Assembly: GCF_026627255.1 (NCBI RefSeq)
Contig: NZ_JAPNLM010000023.1
Coordinates: 62,001-126,000 of the forward strand
Origin: Streptomyces antarcticus
GTDB taxonomy: Bacteria; Actinomycetota; Actinomycetes; Streptomycetales; Streptomycetaceae
Direction of reading: 5' to 3'
Length of the DNA: 64,000 nt
Within the stretch, counting starts at the first letter, position 1. The number at the start of each line of letters is the position of its first letter. The position numbers and the translations under genes were made by a program. Below the pieces are notes generated by a model. That model did no database searches. It was not told the DNA's origin and worked only from the letters and a program-made list of their open reading frames with translations. Of the stretch, positions 8,774 through 17,094 are shown one piece after another.

Positions 8774-8848
8774 CGGTGGACCCCTTCGAGCATCGGGCAG
8801 GAGGCGTGGGGGCGAGCGCGGCACACTCAACCACCACCCACAGATGAA

Positions 8849-8871
8849 CGCAATATCGCGCGCAGATTTGG
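8849..8871. promoter_or_regulatory. Possible degenerate operator upstream of the sugar-binding lipoprotein
   Basis: CGCAATATC-N7-GATTTGG resembles the cleaner CGCAAATC-N8-GATTTGCG palindrome upstream of the GH87 gene, with one inserted base in the left arm and a mismatch in the right. It lies 76-98 bases upstream of the lipoprotein start. The call rests only on this similarity. Confidence 0.3.
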
Positions 8872-8911
8872 TAAGTCATTGACAGTAGAACGTCGGACAC
8901 CGGACGCAAAA

Positions 8912-8948
8912 AGGGCTTCGGAACGTCCGATGGACGTTCCGAAGCCCT
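8912..8948 (-). terminator. Intrinsic terminator of the LacI-family regulator gene
   Basis: A perfect 17-base stem (8912-8928 with 8932-8948) and 3-base loop lie 29 bases beyond the regulator stop. On the minus strand it is followed by five U residues (A-run 8908-8912 on the plus strand), a rare textbook intrinsic terminator. It separates the regulator transcript from the transporter operon, which must therefore have its own promoter. Confidence 0.9.
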
Positions 8949-8977
8949 GGTCGCTTCACATGCGGGCCGTACGGGCC

Positions 8978-9988
8978 CTACGCGCGCGGAGCCTGCGCGG
9001 TGGAGCCGCGGACCACCAGCTCCGGCTCGAAGAGCAGCTCGCCGGGCTGGACGGCGGCCCCCTGGATCTGCGCGGTGAGCAGTTCGACCGCGGCCCGGCC
9101 CATGGCCTCGATGGGCTGCCGGACGGTGGTCAGGGGCGGCTCGGTGCAGTTCATGAACGCCGAGTCGTCGTACCCCACCACGGAGACCTCCCGGGGCACG
9201 TCCAGCCCCCGGCGGCGGGCGGCCCGTATGGCCCCCAGGGCCAGCGGGTCGCTCGCGCAGATGATGCCGGTGACCCCGCGGTCCAGCAGCCGGGAGGCGG
9301 CCGCGTGGCCGCCCTCCAGTGAGAACAGAGTCCGCTCCACGTGGGCGGCGGGCAGCTCGGCGCCGGCGGCGGCGACCACCGCCTGGGCGGCGACCAGCTT
9401 GCGCAGCGAGGGCATGTGATCGGGCGGCCCCAGCACCAGGCCGATCCGCTCGTGCCCGAGGGAGGCCAGGTGGCGCCAGGCCTGCTCGACCGCGACCGCG
9501 TCGTCACAGGCCACGCACGGGAACCCGAGGTCGTCGATGGAGGCGTTGATCAACACCACCGGAACCTTGCGCTCCGACAGCAGCCGGTAGTGCTCGTGCG
9601 GGGCGTCGGCCTGCGCGAAGAGGCCTCCGGCGAAGACGACGCCGGACACCTGCTGCTGGAGCAGCAGTTCGACGTAGTCGGCCTCGGACACCCCGCCGGT
9701 GGTCTGGGTGCACAGCACCGGCGTCAGGCCCTGCTGGGCCAGGGCGCCGCCGATGACCTCGGCGAAGGCCGGGAAGATGGGGTTCTGCAGCTCGGGCAGG
9801 ACCAGCCCGACCAGCCGGGCCCGCTCGCCGCGCAGCTGGGTGGGGCGCTCGTAGCCGAGGACGTCGAGGGCGGTGAGCACGGACTGTCGGGTCGCCTCCG
9901 AAACGCCCGGCTTGCCGTTGAGCACCCGGCTGACCGTCGCCTCGCTGACTCCCACCTTCTTCGCCACTTGAGCAAGTCGTCGCGTCAT
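8978..9988 (-). CDS. LacI-family transcriptional regulator, MalR-like
   Basis: 336 residues. The N-terminal LacI helix-turn-helix is clear (VAKKVGVSEATVSRVLNGKPGVS at about 6-28), followed by hinge and sugar-binding core. It closely resembles what I recall of Streptomyces MalR but is divergent enough to be a paralogue, so I give no symbol. The ATG at 9988 matches the family N-terminus MTRRLAQVAKKVGVS; upstream codons are not conserved. It lies between the ABC operon and the GH87 gene, all on one strand, and is cut off from the operon by an intrinsic terminator. A GCAAGGAA/TTCCTTGC palindrome lies 16-37 bases upstream, suggesting autoregulation. It probably represses the glucan-utilisation genes until an inducing oligosaccharide binds. 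Confidence 0.9.
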   Translation of the reverse strand: MTRRLAQVAKKVGVSEATVSRVLNGKPGVSEATRQSVLTALDVLGYERPTQLRGERARLVGLVLPELQNPIFPAFAEVIGGALAQQGLTPVLCTQTTGGVSEADYVELLLQQQVSGVVFAGGLFAQADAPHEHYRLLSERKVPVVLINASIDDLGFPCVACDDAVAVEQAWRHLASLGHERIGLVLGPPDHMPSLRKLVAAQAVVAAAGAELPAAHVERTLFSLEGGHAAASRLLDRGVTGIICASDPLALGAIRAARRRGLDVPREVSVVGYDDSAFMNCTEPPLTTVRQPIEAMGRAAVELLTAQIQGAAVQPGELLFEPELVVRGSTAQAPRA

Positions 9989-10003
9989 GAACGCAAGAGT
10001 AGC

Positions 10004-10025
10004 GCAAGGAATGCAAGTTCCTTGC
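10004..10025. promoter_or_regulatory. Palindromic operator upstream of the LacI-family regulator
   Basis: GCAAGGAA (10004-10011), six bases, then TTCCTTGC (10018-10025), a perfect inverted repeat. On the minus strand CTTGC recurs three times between 10024 and 9994. The position just ahead of the regulator start and the CTTGC/GCAAG cores fit a MalR-type autoregulatory operator. Confidence 0.6.
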
Positions 10026-10053
10026 AGTTCGATTACGACCAGTTTGACGCATG

Positions 10054-10082
10054 CGGGCCCGACCCGGAAGGGGTCGGGCCCG
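10054..10082 (-). terminator. Hairpin downstream of the GH87 gene
   Basis: A 12-base perfect stem (CGGGCCCGACCC with its complement) and loop GGAAG, the second of two hairpins after the GH87 stop in the direction of transcription. Confidence 0.7.
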
Positions 10083-10120
10083 GTACCCGCCGAAGCCGGA
10101 AGAAGCCGCGGAAGCGGAAG

Positions 10121-10144
10121 CGGGGCGCCCACAGGGGCGCCCCG
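10121..10144 (-). terminator. First hairpin downstream of the GH87 gene
   Basis: A 9-base stem CGGGGCGCC paired with GGCGCCCCG and a 6-base loop, 24 bases past the GH87 stop. With the next hairpin it forms a tandem GC-rich terminator without U-run. Confidence 0.6.
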
Positions 10145-10167
10145 CCCGCCGCACGGCTACCGCACGG

Positions 10168-13100
10168 CTACGGCAGCTGATTGATCCTGAACGTGGACGT
10201 GGTGTTCCGTACGTCCACCGCGTTGTCGTTCATCCGCAGGTTGTGGAAGGTGACCTCTCCGACCGCGGGACCCTGCCCCGCCTCGGGCATCTCGTTCGCC
10301 CAGAGGCCGAAGCCGGACTTGGCGTCGAAGGCGTCACCGCTCTTCTTCGCGCCGGTGACGGTGATGTCCCTCAGAACGGTGTCCTTGATCGGGTTGACCG
10401 GCTGTCCTCCCACGTACTGCGTCTGGAACATGATCCCGCTGTACGTCGGGTCGACGATGTCGACGTTGTTGATCCGGATGCCCTGGAACACCTTGGAGGC
10501 CGAGAAGACCCAGATGCCGGGGAAGGTCTGGCCGCCCCAGAAGTGGCCGCCCGACCGGACGATCGAGATGTTCTCGAAGGTCGTCGGATCCGTCCCGAAC
10601 CCGTTCATCGGATACCCGAAGTCCAGCGAGCTGATGGTGATGCCCGAATAGACGAGGGTGTCGGCGATGTGGATGTTGCGGAAGGTGTTGTTGAAGCCGC
10701 CGTAGACGGCGACGCCCGCCGCGCGCCAGGTCAGGATCGTGGTCAGGTTCTCGTAGACGTTGTTCTTCATGTCCGCGCCGCCCGCGTCGATCGCGGAGAA
10801 CAGCGCGAAGCTGTCGTCGCCGGTGGCCCGCGCCTCGTTGTTGGTCACGAGGTTGTCCGTGCTGCCGTTGGTCATGTTGATGCCGTCGGCGAACATGTTG
10901 CGGATCCGGGAGTTCTTGATGGTGATCCGGTCGGTGTTGGCGCCCCAGTACAGACACACCATGTGCTCGTTCCAGATGTTGTCGATGGTGATGTCGGAGA
11001 CGTTGGCGAAGTCGAAGACCTTGCCCGGGCCGTCGATGCGCGACGTGTAGTTTCCGAAGTAGGCGAAGCCCGAGAAGGACGAGCCCTTCGCCGTGCCCTC
11101 GGCGCGCCAGCCGATGTCGGTGTTGCCCTGGGACGAGGGGGCGTGGAAGCGGGTGAACCACGGTCCGGCGCCCGCCACCTGCACGGCCTTGCCGTACACC
11201 TGGAACTTGCTGGCCGTCTGGTAGTCGCCGGGCGGCAGGTAGACGCCGACGAGCTTGCCGGTGGTGTCCATCCGGACCCTGTCCAGGGCGTTCTGCACGT
11301 CCTGGTGGGTCAGGCCGGCCGGCACGGTGTAGGTCGCCGGGTCCGGGTTGGGGAGCGCGGTGGCCTGCTCCAGGCTCACGAAGTCGATCGCGTAGACGGA
11401 GGTGTTGGACGCGTCCTTCTGGAGACGGATCCTGCTGCCCTGGGGGACGGTCTCGCCCAGCAGGATGTTGGCCTCGTCGTAGATGTGACGCGGGGCGCCG
11501 GAGCCGGGCGAGTCGCCCGGGGACGCCTCGGCCCCGTAGAGCCAGGCGTACTTGGAGGTCAGCGGCAGGGTCTTCTTGAGGACGCCGTTGACGTAGACGT
11601 TGATCGTGGAGTCGATGCCCCCGCCGCCCGGCGCGTCCGGGATGGAGAACCGCGTGACCAGGGTGTTCGTGGCGGCCCGGGTGGTGAACTCCACGTACTC
11701 GCCGGTCGCGTCGAGGCTGACCGCCTTGCGGCCCGAGGCCTCACCCGCGATGTCGCCGATGGTCCGGTTGGGACCGACCACACCGGCTCCGCCGCCGACG
11801 ACGCCGTCCTCGGCCTCGTACATGTCGAAGGGCATGTTCGCCCCCCGGCCCACGAAGAACGGCTTGGTGGAGGTGTTGTTGCCGCGCTTGACCGGCAGCT
11901 CGTTGGCGTCCGCGGCGAGGACCGTCCTCACGGTGTACTTGCCGTTCGCCGCCGGCCAGCTGCCGAGCGCGATCGGGGCGGTGGAGGCTCCGGCGGCGAG
12001 GGCGCCGCTGAAGGAGCCCGTGAGCGTACGGATCGTGGCGCCGCCCGCGTCCTGCAGGGTGAGGGTGACCTCGTGCGTCCCGGCGGCGGCCGCGACGGTG
12101 CCCTGGTTGCGGACGGTGACGGAGAAGTTCACCGGCTGGCCCGCGGAGGGGGCGCTCGGCGACCAGGTCACGGCCGAGGCGACCAGGTCGGAGCTGTCGA
12201 CCGGTCGGACCACCAGCGGCGCCCCGGTGAAGGTGTTGTTCGTGTCGTTCTGCTCGACGATCGTGTTCGCCTCGTCGACGACCGCGCTCAGCGGGTACGT
12301 ACCGGCGTCCCGCGGGCCGATGGCGGCGGTGACGGTAGCCGACGCACCCGCGGCGAGCGCGGGAACGGCGGCGGTACCGGCCTTCGTGCCGCCGAGCTGG
12401 AAGGTGACGGCGGTGGCGACGGCCGGAGCCGGACCGGCGTTCTTGACGGTCGCGGAGAGCGTGACGGCGTCCGACTCGACGGGAGCGGCCGGAGCCGCGC
12501 TCAGCGCGGTGACCACCAGGTCGGGATTGGGCGCCGGGACGCCGATGACCTGGAACTCCGCGATCTGCCCGTTGGAGGAGCCGGTGTTGGAGGTGAAGCG
12601 CAGCTGGACGTCCGCGACGCGGGCGGTCAGCGGGATGGTGACGGTGTTCCCGGACGCGGGGTTGAAGGCGTAGTCCTTGGCGGCGACCAGGCTCGTGACG
12701 GCCTGGGCGCTCTGTTCGCGGCCGAGGACCTGGATGTTCTGGGTGCGCGCGCCCCAGGAGCTGTCCGGGTTGAGTTTGAGGACGACGCGGTCGGTGTCGG
12801 CGTTGGCGCCGAGCTTGACCGTCAGGGTGCTCGGGTAGGCGCCGGCCGCGCCCTCCCAGTAGGTGGCGGTGCTGTTGTCGTTGGCGTTCTCCGCGGCGAA
12901 GGTGTGGATCACGGAGGATCCGGCGATCGGCCTGCCGACGGCCAGGTTGGAGCCGCCGCCCCCGGAGCCGTTGCGGGTGACGGGGTTGCTGTCCCCCGAG
13001 CGGTTGCCCGCGGCGTCCTTGGCTCGGACGAAGTAGGTGACGGTGGCGCTCGCCGGCTGGGTGTCGGTGAAGGTGGTGGCACCGCCCGCGACACTCGTGC

Positions 13101-14454
13101 GCAGCTGGTTGTTCGCGTACACCTCGTAGCCGGTGACGCCGACGTTGTCGGTGGACGCCTGCCAGGTCAGCCTGACCTGGCCGGTGGCGGGCTCGGTCAG
13201 GGCGAGACCGGACGGCGCGGTCGGGGCCTGGGTGTCCCCGGTGTCGCCGGTGCGGGTGACGCTGTCGCTGTTCGGCGACCGGTTGCCCGCGGCGTCCTTG
13301 GCTCGGACGAAGTAGGTGACGGTGGCGCTCGCCGGCTGGGTGTCGATGAAGGTGGTGGCACCGCCCGCGACACTCGTGCGCAGCTGGTTGTTCGCGTACA
13401 CCTCGTAGCCGGTGACGCCGACGTTGTCGGTGGACGCCTGCCAGGTCAGCCTGACCTGGCCGGTGGCGGGCTCGGTCAGGGCGAGACCGGACGGCGCGGT
13501 CGGGGCCTGGGTGTCCCCGGTCTGCGGACCGTAGATCTCCAGCTCGGAGAGCTGGCCGCCGGGCTGGACGGAGTTGAGCGAGATCAGCACGCGGAGGTAC
13601 CGGGTCGTCGCGGCGTCGAAGGTGACGGAGACCGCGTTGCCGCCGGCCGGGGCGAAGTCGTAGGCCTTGGCGGCGGTGAGGTCGGTGAAGTCCGAGCCGT
13701 TGGCGCTGCCCTGGATCTTCAGGGTCTGGGTGCGGGCGCCCCAGCCTTCGGGCAGCCGCAGGACCACGCGGTCGACGCGTACGGAGGACCCGAGGTCGGC
13801 CTGGATCCACTGGGGCAGGGCGTTGTTGACGCTTTCCCAGTAGCTGTCGGTGTTGCCGTCGTTGGCGTTGGCCGCTACGTAGGCCTGGGTGTTGCTGCTG
13901 GCGGTCAGGGTCTTGCCGAGGGCCAGGTTCGCGGAGGAGTCACCGGGGGCGCGTACCTCCAGCTCGGAGAGCTGAGCGGCCTGCCAGCCCGTGTTGGCGG
14001 TGATGTTGATCCGTACGTAGCGGGTCTGGGCGCCGGGGAAGGTGATGGTCACCGTGTTCCCGCTGCCCTGGCCGAAGGTGTAGGAGGCCGAGTTCACCAG
14101 GGTGCTGAAGCCGGTGCCGTCGGCGCTGCCCTGGACGGACAGGGTCTGGCTACGGCTCTCCCAGGCGGCGGGCAGTCGGAGCACCACCTGGTCGACGCGG
14201 GTGGTGGAGCCCAGATCGGTCTGCACCCATTGCGGAAGGGTGCCGCCCGCGCTCTCCCAGTACGTCGACTGGTTGCCGTCGGTGACGTTGGCGGCCGTAT
14301 AGGCGCCGTTGGTACTGCTCGCGGCCGCGGGGCGGCCCGCGGCGATGCTCGGACCGCCGGCGGCCGCGGCGGTCAGGGCGGGCCAGCCCATCATCAACAG
14401 GGCCGTGCTGATGACGGCGGCCAGGGCCCGCCATCTCCAATTGAGCCTTCTCAT
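10168..14454 (-). CDS. Secreted multidomain alpha-1,3-glucanase (GH87/mycodextranase type)
   Basis: 1428-residue secreted protein predicted to hydrolyse alpha-1,3-glucan, a fungal cell-wall and dental-plaque polymer. Order seen: Sec signal peptide (1-32, ending AAAA); two discoidin/F5-8C-like modules (about 33-312); two fibronectin-III modules (about 318-500), almost identical to each other; a third discoidin-like module (505-640); two CARDB-like modules (650-870); a CBM6/35-like module with YEAED (880-1030); then a right-handed beta-helix catalytic domain. The helix carries FADGIN near 1189 and ATGDDSF near 1212, matching the three-Asp active site known in GH87. The ATG at 14454 has GAGGA upstream; seven codons before it are excluded. 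It lies upstream of the LacI regulator and the sugar importer on the same strand, with operator-like repeats at its promoter. A pectinase-like activity is the main alternative. Confidence 0.82.
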   Translation of the reverse strand: MRRLNWRWRALAAVISTALLMMGWPALTAAAAGGPSIAAGRPAAASSTNGAYTAANVTDGNQSTYWESAGGTLPQWVQTDLGSTTRVDQVVLRLPAAWESRSQTLSVQGSADGTGFSTLVNSASYTFGQGSGNTVTITFPGAQTRYVRINITANTGWQAAQLSELEVRAPGDSSANLALGKTLTASSNTQAYVAANANDGNTDSYWESVNNALPQWIQADLGSSVRVDRVVLRLPEGWGARTQTLKIQGSANGSDFTDLTAAKAYDFAPAGGNAVSVTFDAATTRYLRVLISLNSVQPGGQLSELEIYGPQTGDTQAPTAPSGLALTEPATGQVRLTWQASTDNVGVTGYEVYANNQLRTSVAGGATTFIDTQPASATVTYFVRAKDAAGNRSPNSDSVTRTGDTGDTQAPTAPSGLALTEPATGQVRLTWQASTDNVGVTGYEVYANNQLRTSVAGGATTFTDTQPASATVTYFVRAKDAAGNRSGDSNPVTRNGSGGGGSNLAVGRPIAGSSVIHTFAAENANDNSTATYWEGAAGAYPSTLTVKLGANADTDRVVLKLNPDSSWGARTQNIQVLGREQSAQAVTSLVAAKDYAFNPASGNTVTIPLTARVADVQLRFTSNTGSSNGQIAEFQVIGVPAPNPDLVVTALSAAPAAPVESDAVTLSATVKNAGPAPAVATAVTFQLGGTKAGTAAVPALAAGASATVTAAIGPRDAGTYPLSAVVDEANTIVEQNDTNNTFTGAPLVVRPVDSSDLVASAVTWSPSAPSAGQPVNFSVTVRNQGTVAAAAGTHEVTLTLQDAGGATIRTLTGSFSGALAAGASTAPIALGSWPAANGKYTVRTVLAADANELPVKRGNNTSTKPFFVGRGANMPFDMYEAEDGVVGGGAGVVGPNRTIGDIAGEASGRKAVSLDATGEYVEFTTRAATNTLVTRFSIPDAPGGGGIDSTINVYVNGVLKKTLPLTSKYAWLYGAEASPGDSPGSGAPRHIYDEANILLGETVPQGSRIRLQKDASNTSVYAIDFVSLEQATALPNPDPATYTVPAGLTHQDVQNALDRVRMDTTGKLVGVYLPPGDYQTASKFQVYGKAVQVAGAGPWFTRFHAPSSQGNTDIGWRAEGTAKGSSFSGFAYFGNYTSRIDGPGKVFDFANVSDITIDNIWNEHMVCLYWGANTDRITIKNSRIRNMFADGINMTNGSTDNLVTNNEARATGDDSFALFSAIDAGGADMKNNVYENLTTILTWRAAGVAVYGGFNNTFRNIHIADTLVYSGITISSLDFGYPMNGFGTDPTTFENISIVRSGGHFWGGQTFPGIWVFSASKVFQGIRINNVDIVDPTYSGIMFQTQYVGGQPVNPIKDTVLRDITVTGAKKSGDAFDAKSGFGLWANEMPEAGQGPAVGEVTFHNLRMNDNAVDVRNTTSTFRINQLP
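13001..13521. repeat. Direct repeat of a fibronectin-III module (two 242-base copies)
   Basis: Bases 13001-13242 and 13280-13521 match with one difference that I can find (GGT versus GAT, giving Thr versus Ile). The offset is 279 bases, exactly 93 codons. The two FN3 modules of the GH87 protein therefore come from a recent in-frame duplication or are being kept alike by gene conversion. Confidence 0.9.
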
Positions 14455-14581
14455 ATGTCCTCGTCCCTCGGGCATGAGTTTTCTGAACCAGGTGAGATAG
14501 GAATTTGCGTCGTGCGGTGCGAGAGTTGCAGAGCTTTGCTGACTCGTCTACTGCTGTGACCGCACTTTCATGCCTTCATCT

Positions 14582-14620
14582 CTTGCGCAAGCTGGGCGCA
14601 AATCACGCAAGCGATTTGCG
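14582..14620. promoter_or_regulatory. Operator cluster between the GH87 and histidine kinase genes
   Basis: Two perfect inverted repeats: CTTGCGCAAG (14582-14591) and CGCAAATC-N8-GATTTGCG (14597-14620). An extra ATTTGCG half-site lies at 14503-14509. The TTGC/GCAA core is typical of LacI-family operators and echoes the repeat in front of the LacI gene at 10004. The cluster sits 128-166 bases upstream of the GH87 start and 51-89 bases upstream of the kinase start, so it could control either or both. Confidence 0.6.
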
Positions 14621-14670
14621 TGCACCATGGAAATTCCGCTTACGCCCGAGCCGACCTACCGTTGGTCCTC

Positions 14671-16284
14671 ATGCGGTTCCTCCTCAGCGCTCGGCGCCTC
14701 GGGCTGCCCAGACGGGCCGTCTCCCAGATCCTGCTGACCCAGCTGGCCATCGCCGGCGGGGTCGTCGTGCTGGCCACCGGACTGTTCCTCGCCCCGCTCA
14801 GCGCCCAGCTCGACGACCAGGCCATGCGGCGCGCGCTGGCCATCGCGCAGAGCGCGGCGGCCGATCCGTCGCTGGCCGCCGACCTCCTCGGCTCCGAGGT
14901 GTCGGCGGACGGCCCGGTGCAGTCCGCCGCCGAACGGATCCGCCGGGCGACCGGTGCCGAGTACGTGGTCGTCCTCGGACTGGACGGCATCCGCCGCTCG
15001 CACCCCAGCGCCGAGCGGATCGGGCTGCCCGTCTCCACCGACCCCGCGGACGCCCTGGCGGGCCGCGAGGTCATGGAGATCGACGACGGCACCCTGGGCC
15101 GCTCCGCCCGCGGCAAGGTGCCGCTCGTCGCCGCGGACGGCGAGATCGTCGGCGCCGTCTCGGTCGGCATCGCCTACGACAGCGTCCGCGACCGGCTGCT
15201 CGGCGCCATACCCGGCCTGCTCGCCTACGCGGGCGGCGCCCTGGCCGCGGGTGCCCTCGCCGCCTTCCTGCTGTCCCGCAGGATCCACCGGCAGACCCGG
15301 AACCTGGCCTTCTCCGACATCGCCGGGCTCCTCGCTGAGCGCGAGGCGATGCTGCACTCCATCCGCGAGGGTGTGATCGCCCTCGACCGGCACGGCCGGG
15401 TCAGGCTGGTCAACGACGAGGCCGCACGCCTGCTGGGCCTCGCCCCCGACTCCGCCGACTCCCTGGCCGGACGCCCGCTCGACGACGTGCTCGGCACGGG
15501 CCGAACCGCCGACGTCCTCTCCGGCCGGGTCACCGGCCGGGACCTGCTCGCCGTCCAGGGTCCGCGGGTCCTGGTCGCCAACCGGATGCCCACCGAGGAC
15601 GGCGGCGCCGTCGCCACGCTGCGCGACCGCACCGAACTGGAGCACCTGGGGCGCGAGCTCGACTCCACCCGGGGCCTGATCGACGCCCTGCGCGCCCAGG
15701 ACCACGAGCACGCCAACCGCCTCCACACCCTCCTCGGCCTGCTGGAGCTGGGCCTGCACGAGGAGGCCGTGGAGTTCGTGACGGAGGTCGCCGGGGTGCA
15801 CCGGACCACCGCCGAACAAGTCACCGAGAAGGTGCACGACCCGCTGCTGGCCGCCCTCCTGGTGGGCAAGGCGACCGTGGCGGCGGAGCGCGGCGTCCCC
15901 CTGCGGCTGGCCGCGGCCACCCTCCTGCCCGACCGGCTGGCCGACCCGGGCGGCCTCGTCACCATCGTCGGCAACCTCGTCGACAACGCCCTGGACGCCG
16001 CCGCCGGTTCACCGGAGCCGCTGGTCGAGGTCGAGCTGCGCGCCGAGGGCCGGACCGCCGTGCTGCGGGTGCGCGACAGCGGCCCCGGCGTTCCCGCCGC
16101 GCGCCGCGAGGAGATCTTCACCGAGGGCTGGTCGACCAAGCAGCCCAAGGCCCACCGCGAGCGCGGGCTGGGCCTCGCCCTCGTACGCCGCCTCGCGGAG
16201 CGGCAGGGCGGCAGCGCCCGGGCCGGCGAAGCGGCGGACGGCGGGACCGAGTTCTCCGTCGTGCTCCCGGAGGCCCTGCGGTGA
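14671..16284 (+). CDS. Sensor histidine kinase, CitA/DcuS type
   Basis: 537 residues. Two membrane segments (about 14-38 and 175-200) flank an extracellular single-Cache-like domain, followed by a cytoplasmic PAS domain (SIREGVIALDRHGRVRLVN), a histidine region RAQDHEHANRLHTLLGL and an ATPase domain with NLVDNALDAA and ERGLGLALVRR. This layout is that of citrate/C4-dicarboxylate sensors. The ATG at 14671 starts the conserved part; the 17 earlier codons overlap the operator side and are unlikely. It overlaps the response regulator by four bases (GTGA). A carboxylate-symporter operon converges from the other side, suggesting the pair senses an organic acid. Confidence 0.9.
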   Translation: MRFLLSARRLGLPRRAVSQILLTQLAIAGGVVVLATGLFLAPLSAQLDDQAMRRALAIAQSAAADPSLAADLLGSEVSADGPVQSAAERIRRATGAEYVVVLGLDGIRRSHPSAERIGLPVSTDPADALAGREVMEIDDGTLGRSARGKVPLVAADGEIVGAVSVGIAYDSVRDRLLGAIPGLLAYAGGALAAGALAAFLLSRRIHRQTRNLAFSDIAGLLAEREAMLHSIREGVIALDRHGRVRLVNDEAARLLGLAPDSADSLAGRPLDDVLGTGRTADVLSGRVTGRDLLAVQGPRVLVANRMPTEDGGAVATLRDRTELEHLGRELDSTRGLIDALRAQDHEHANRLHTLLGLLELGLHEEAVEFVTEVAGVHRTTAEQVTEKVHDPLLAALLVGKATVAAERGVPLRLAAATLLPDRLADPGGLVTIVGNLVDNALDAAAGSPEPLVEVELRAEGRTAVLRVRDSGPGVPAARREEIFTEGWSTKQPKAHRERGLGLALVRRLAERQGGSARAGEAADGGTEFSVVLPEALR

Positions 16285-16988
16285 ACGGGACCACGAGAGG
16301 CGTCCTGGACGTGCTGGTCGTCGACGACGACGTGCGCGTCGCCCGCATCAATGCCGCGTACGTGGCGAAGGTCCCCGGCTTCCGCGTGGCCGCGCAAGCC
16401 CATTGCGCCGCCGAGGCCCTCGACTTCCTCGCCTCGCACCGGGTGGACCTGATCCTCCTCGACCACTACCTCCCCGACGAGAACGGCCTCGACCTGGTGC
16501 GCCGCCTGCGCGAACGCGGCCACGGCACCGACGTGATCATGGTCACCGCGGCCCGGGACCTGGTGACCGTCCAGGCCGCGATGCGCCTCGGCGCGCTCCA
16601 GTACCTGGTCAAGCCGTTCACCTTCGCCGGCCTGCGCGGCCGGCTGGAGGCGTACGGGGCACTGCGCCGCGCCCTGGAGACCGGGGGCGAGGCCGAGCAG
16701 TCGGAGGTGGACCGGATCTTCGGCGCCCTGGCCGCCGCCGGTTCGGCCAACGAGCTCCCCAAGGGCCACTCCCCCACCACCGCGGACCTGGTCCGCCGGG
16801 TGCTCCGCTCCGCCGACGGCCCCCTGTCCACCCAGCAGATCGCCGACCGCGCGGGCATCAGCCGCCAGACCGCCCAGCGGTACCTGAAGCTCCTCGACCG
16901 CGCGGGCCGGGTCACCCTGGCCCTGCGCTACGGAGAGACCGGCCGCCCCGAACACCGCTACACCTGGCTCCCCTCGGAGGGCGCCTGA
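16281..16988 (+). CDS. Response regulator, CitB/DcuR type
   Basis: 235 residues. Receiver domain with acidic pocket VVDDD (14-18), phospho-acceptor D61 in LLDHYLPDENG, and the conserved VKPF. The C-terminal winged or AraC-like helix-turn-helix (STQQIADRAGISRQTAQRYLKLL) is of the CitB family. The GTG start overlaps the kinase stop as GTGA, so translation is coupled. It is the natural partner of the kinase. Targets are unknown; the convergent symporter operon is the nearest candidate. Confidence 0.92.
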   Translation: MNGTTRGVLDVLVVDDDVRVARINAAYVAKVPGFRVAAQAHCAAEALDFLASHRVDLILLDHYLPDENGLDLVRRLRERGHGTDVIMVTAARDLVTVQAAMRLGALQYLVKPFTFAGLRGRLEAYGALRRALETGGEAEQSEVDRIFGALAAAGSANELPKGHSPTTADLVRRVLRSADGPLSTQQIADRAGISRQTAQRYLKLLDRAGRVTLALRYGETGRPEHRYTWLPSEGA

Positions 16989-17094
16989 GCAAACCCGGCG
17001 GCCCGCCCGGCCCGGAGCGCCCAGCTCGGAGCGCTCAGCCCCTACCGCCCAGCTCGGAGCATCCGGCCCGCCGGGCTGGGAGCACCAGCCCCGC

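Noticed and set aside
8978..9988. Naming the LacI-family gene malR
   Set aside because: The resemblance to MalR is strong, but the locus contains GH87 and lacks the usual maltose-cluster companions, and parts of the effector domain differ from the MalR I remember. A paralogue is more likely.
10051..14559. 1502-codon open frame on the plus strand opposite the GH87 gene
   Set aside because: Long frames opposite GC-rich genes are expected in this base composition. The translation is low in family-like motifs, and the minus frame has a signal peptide, known modules and catalytic motifs.
16989..17094. Repeated GCCCAGCTCGGAGC as a terminator or attachment site
   Set aside because: Two short direct copies and weak hairpins only; too little to assign a function beyond the gap between convergent genes.
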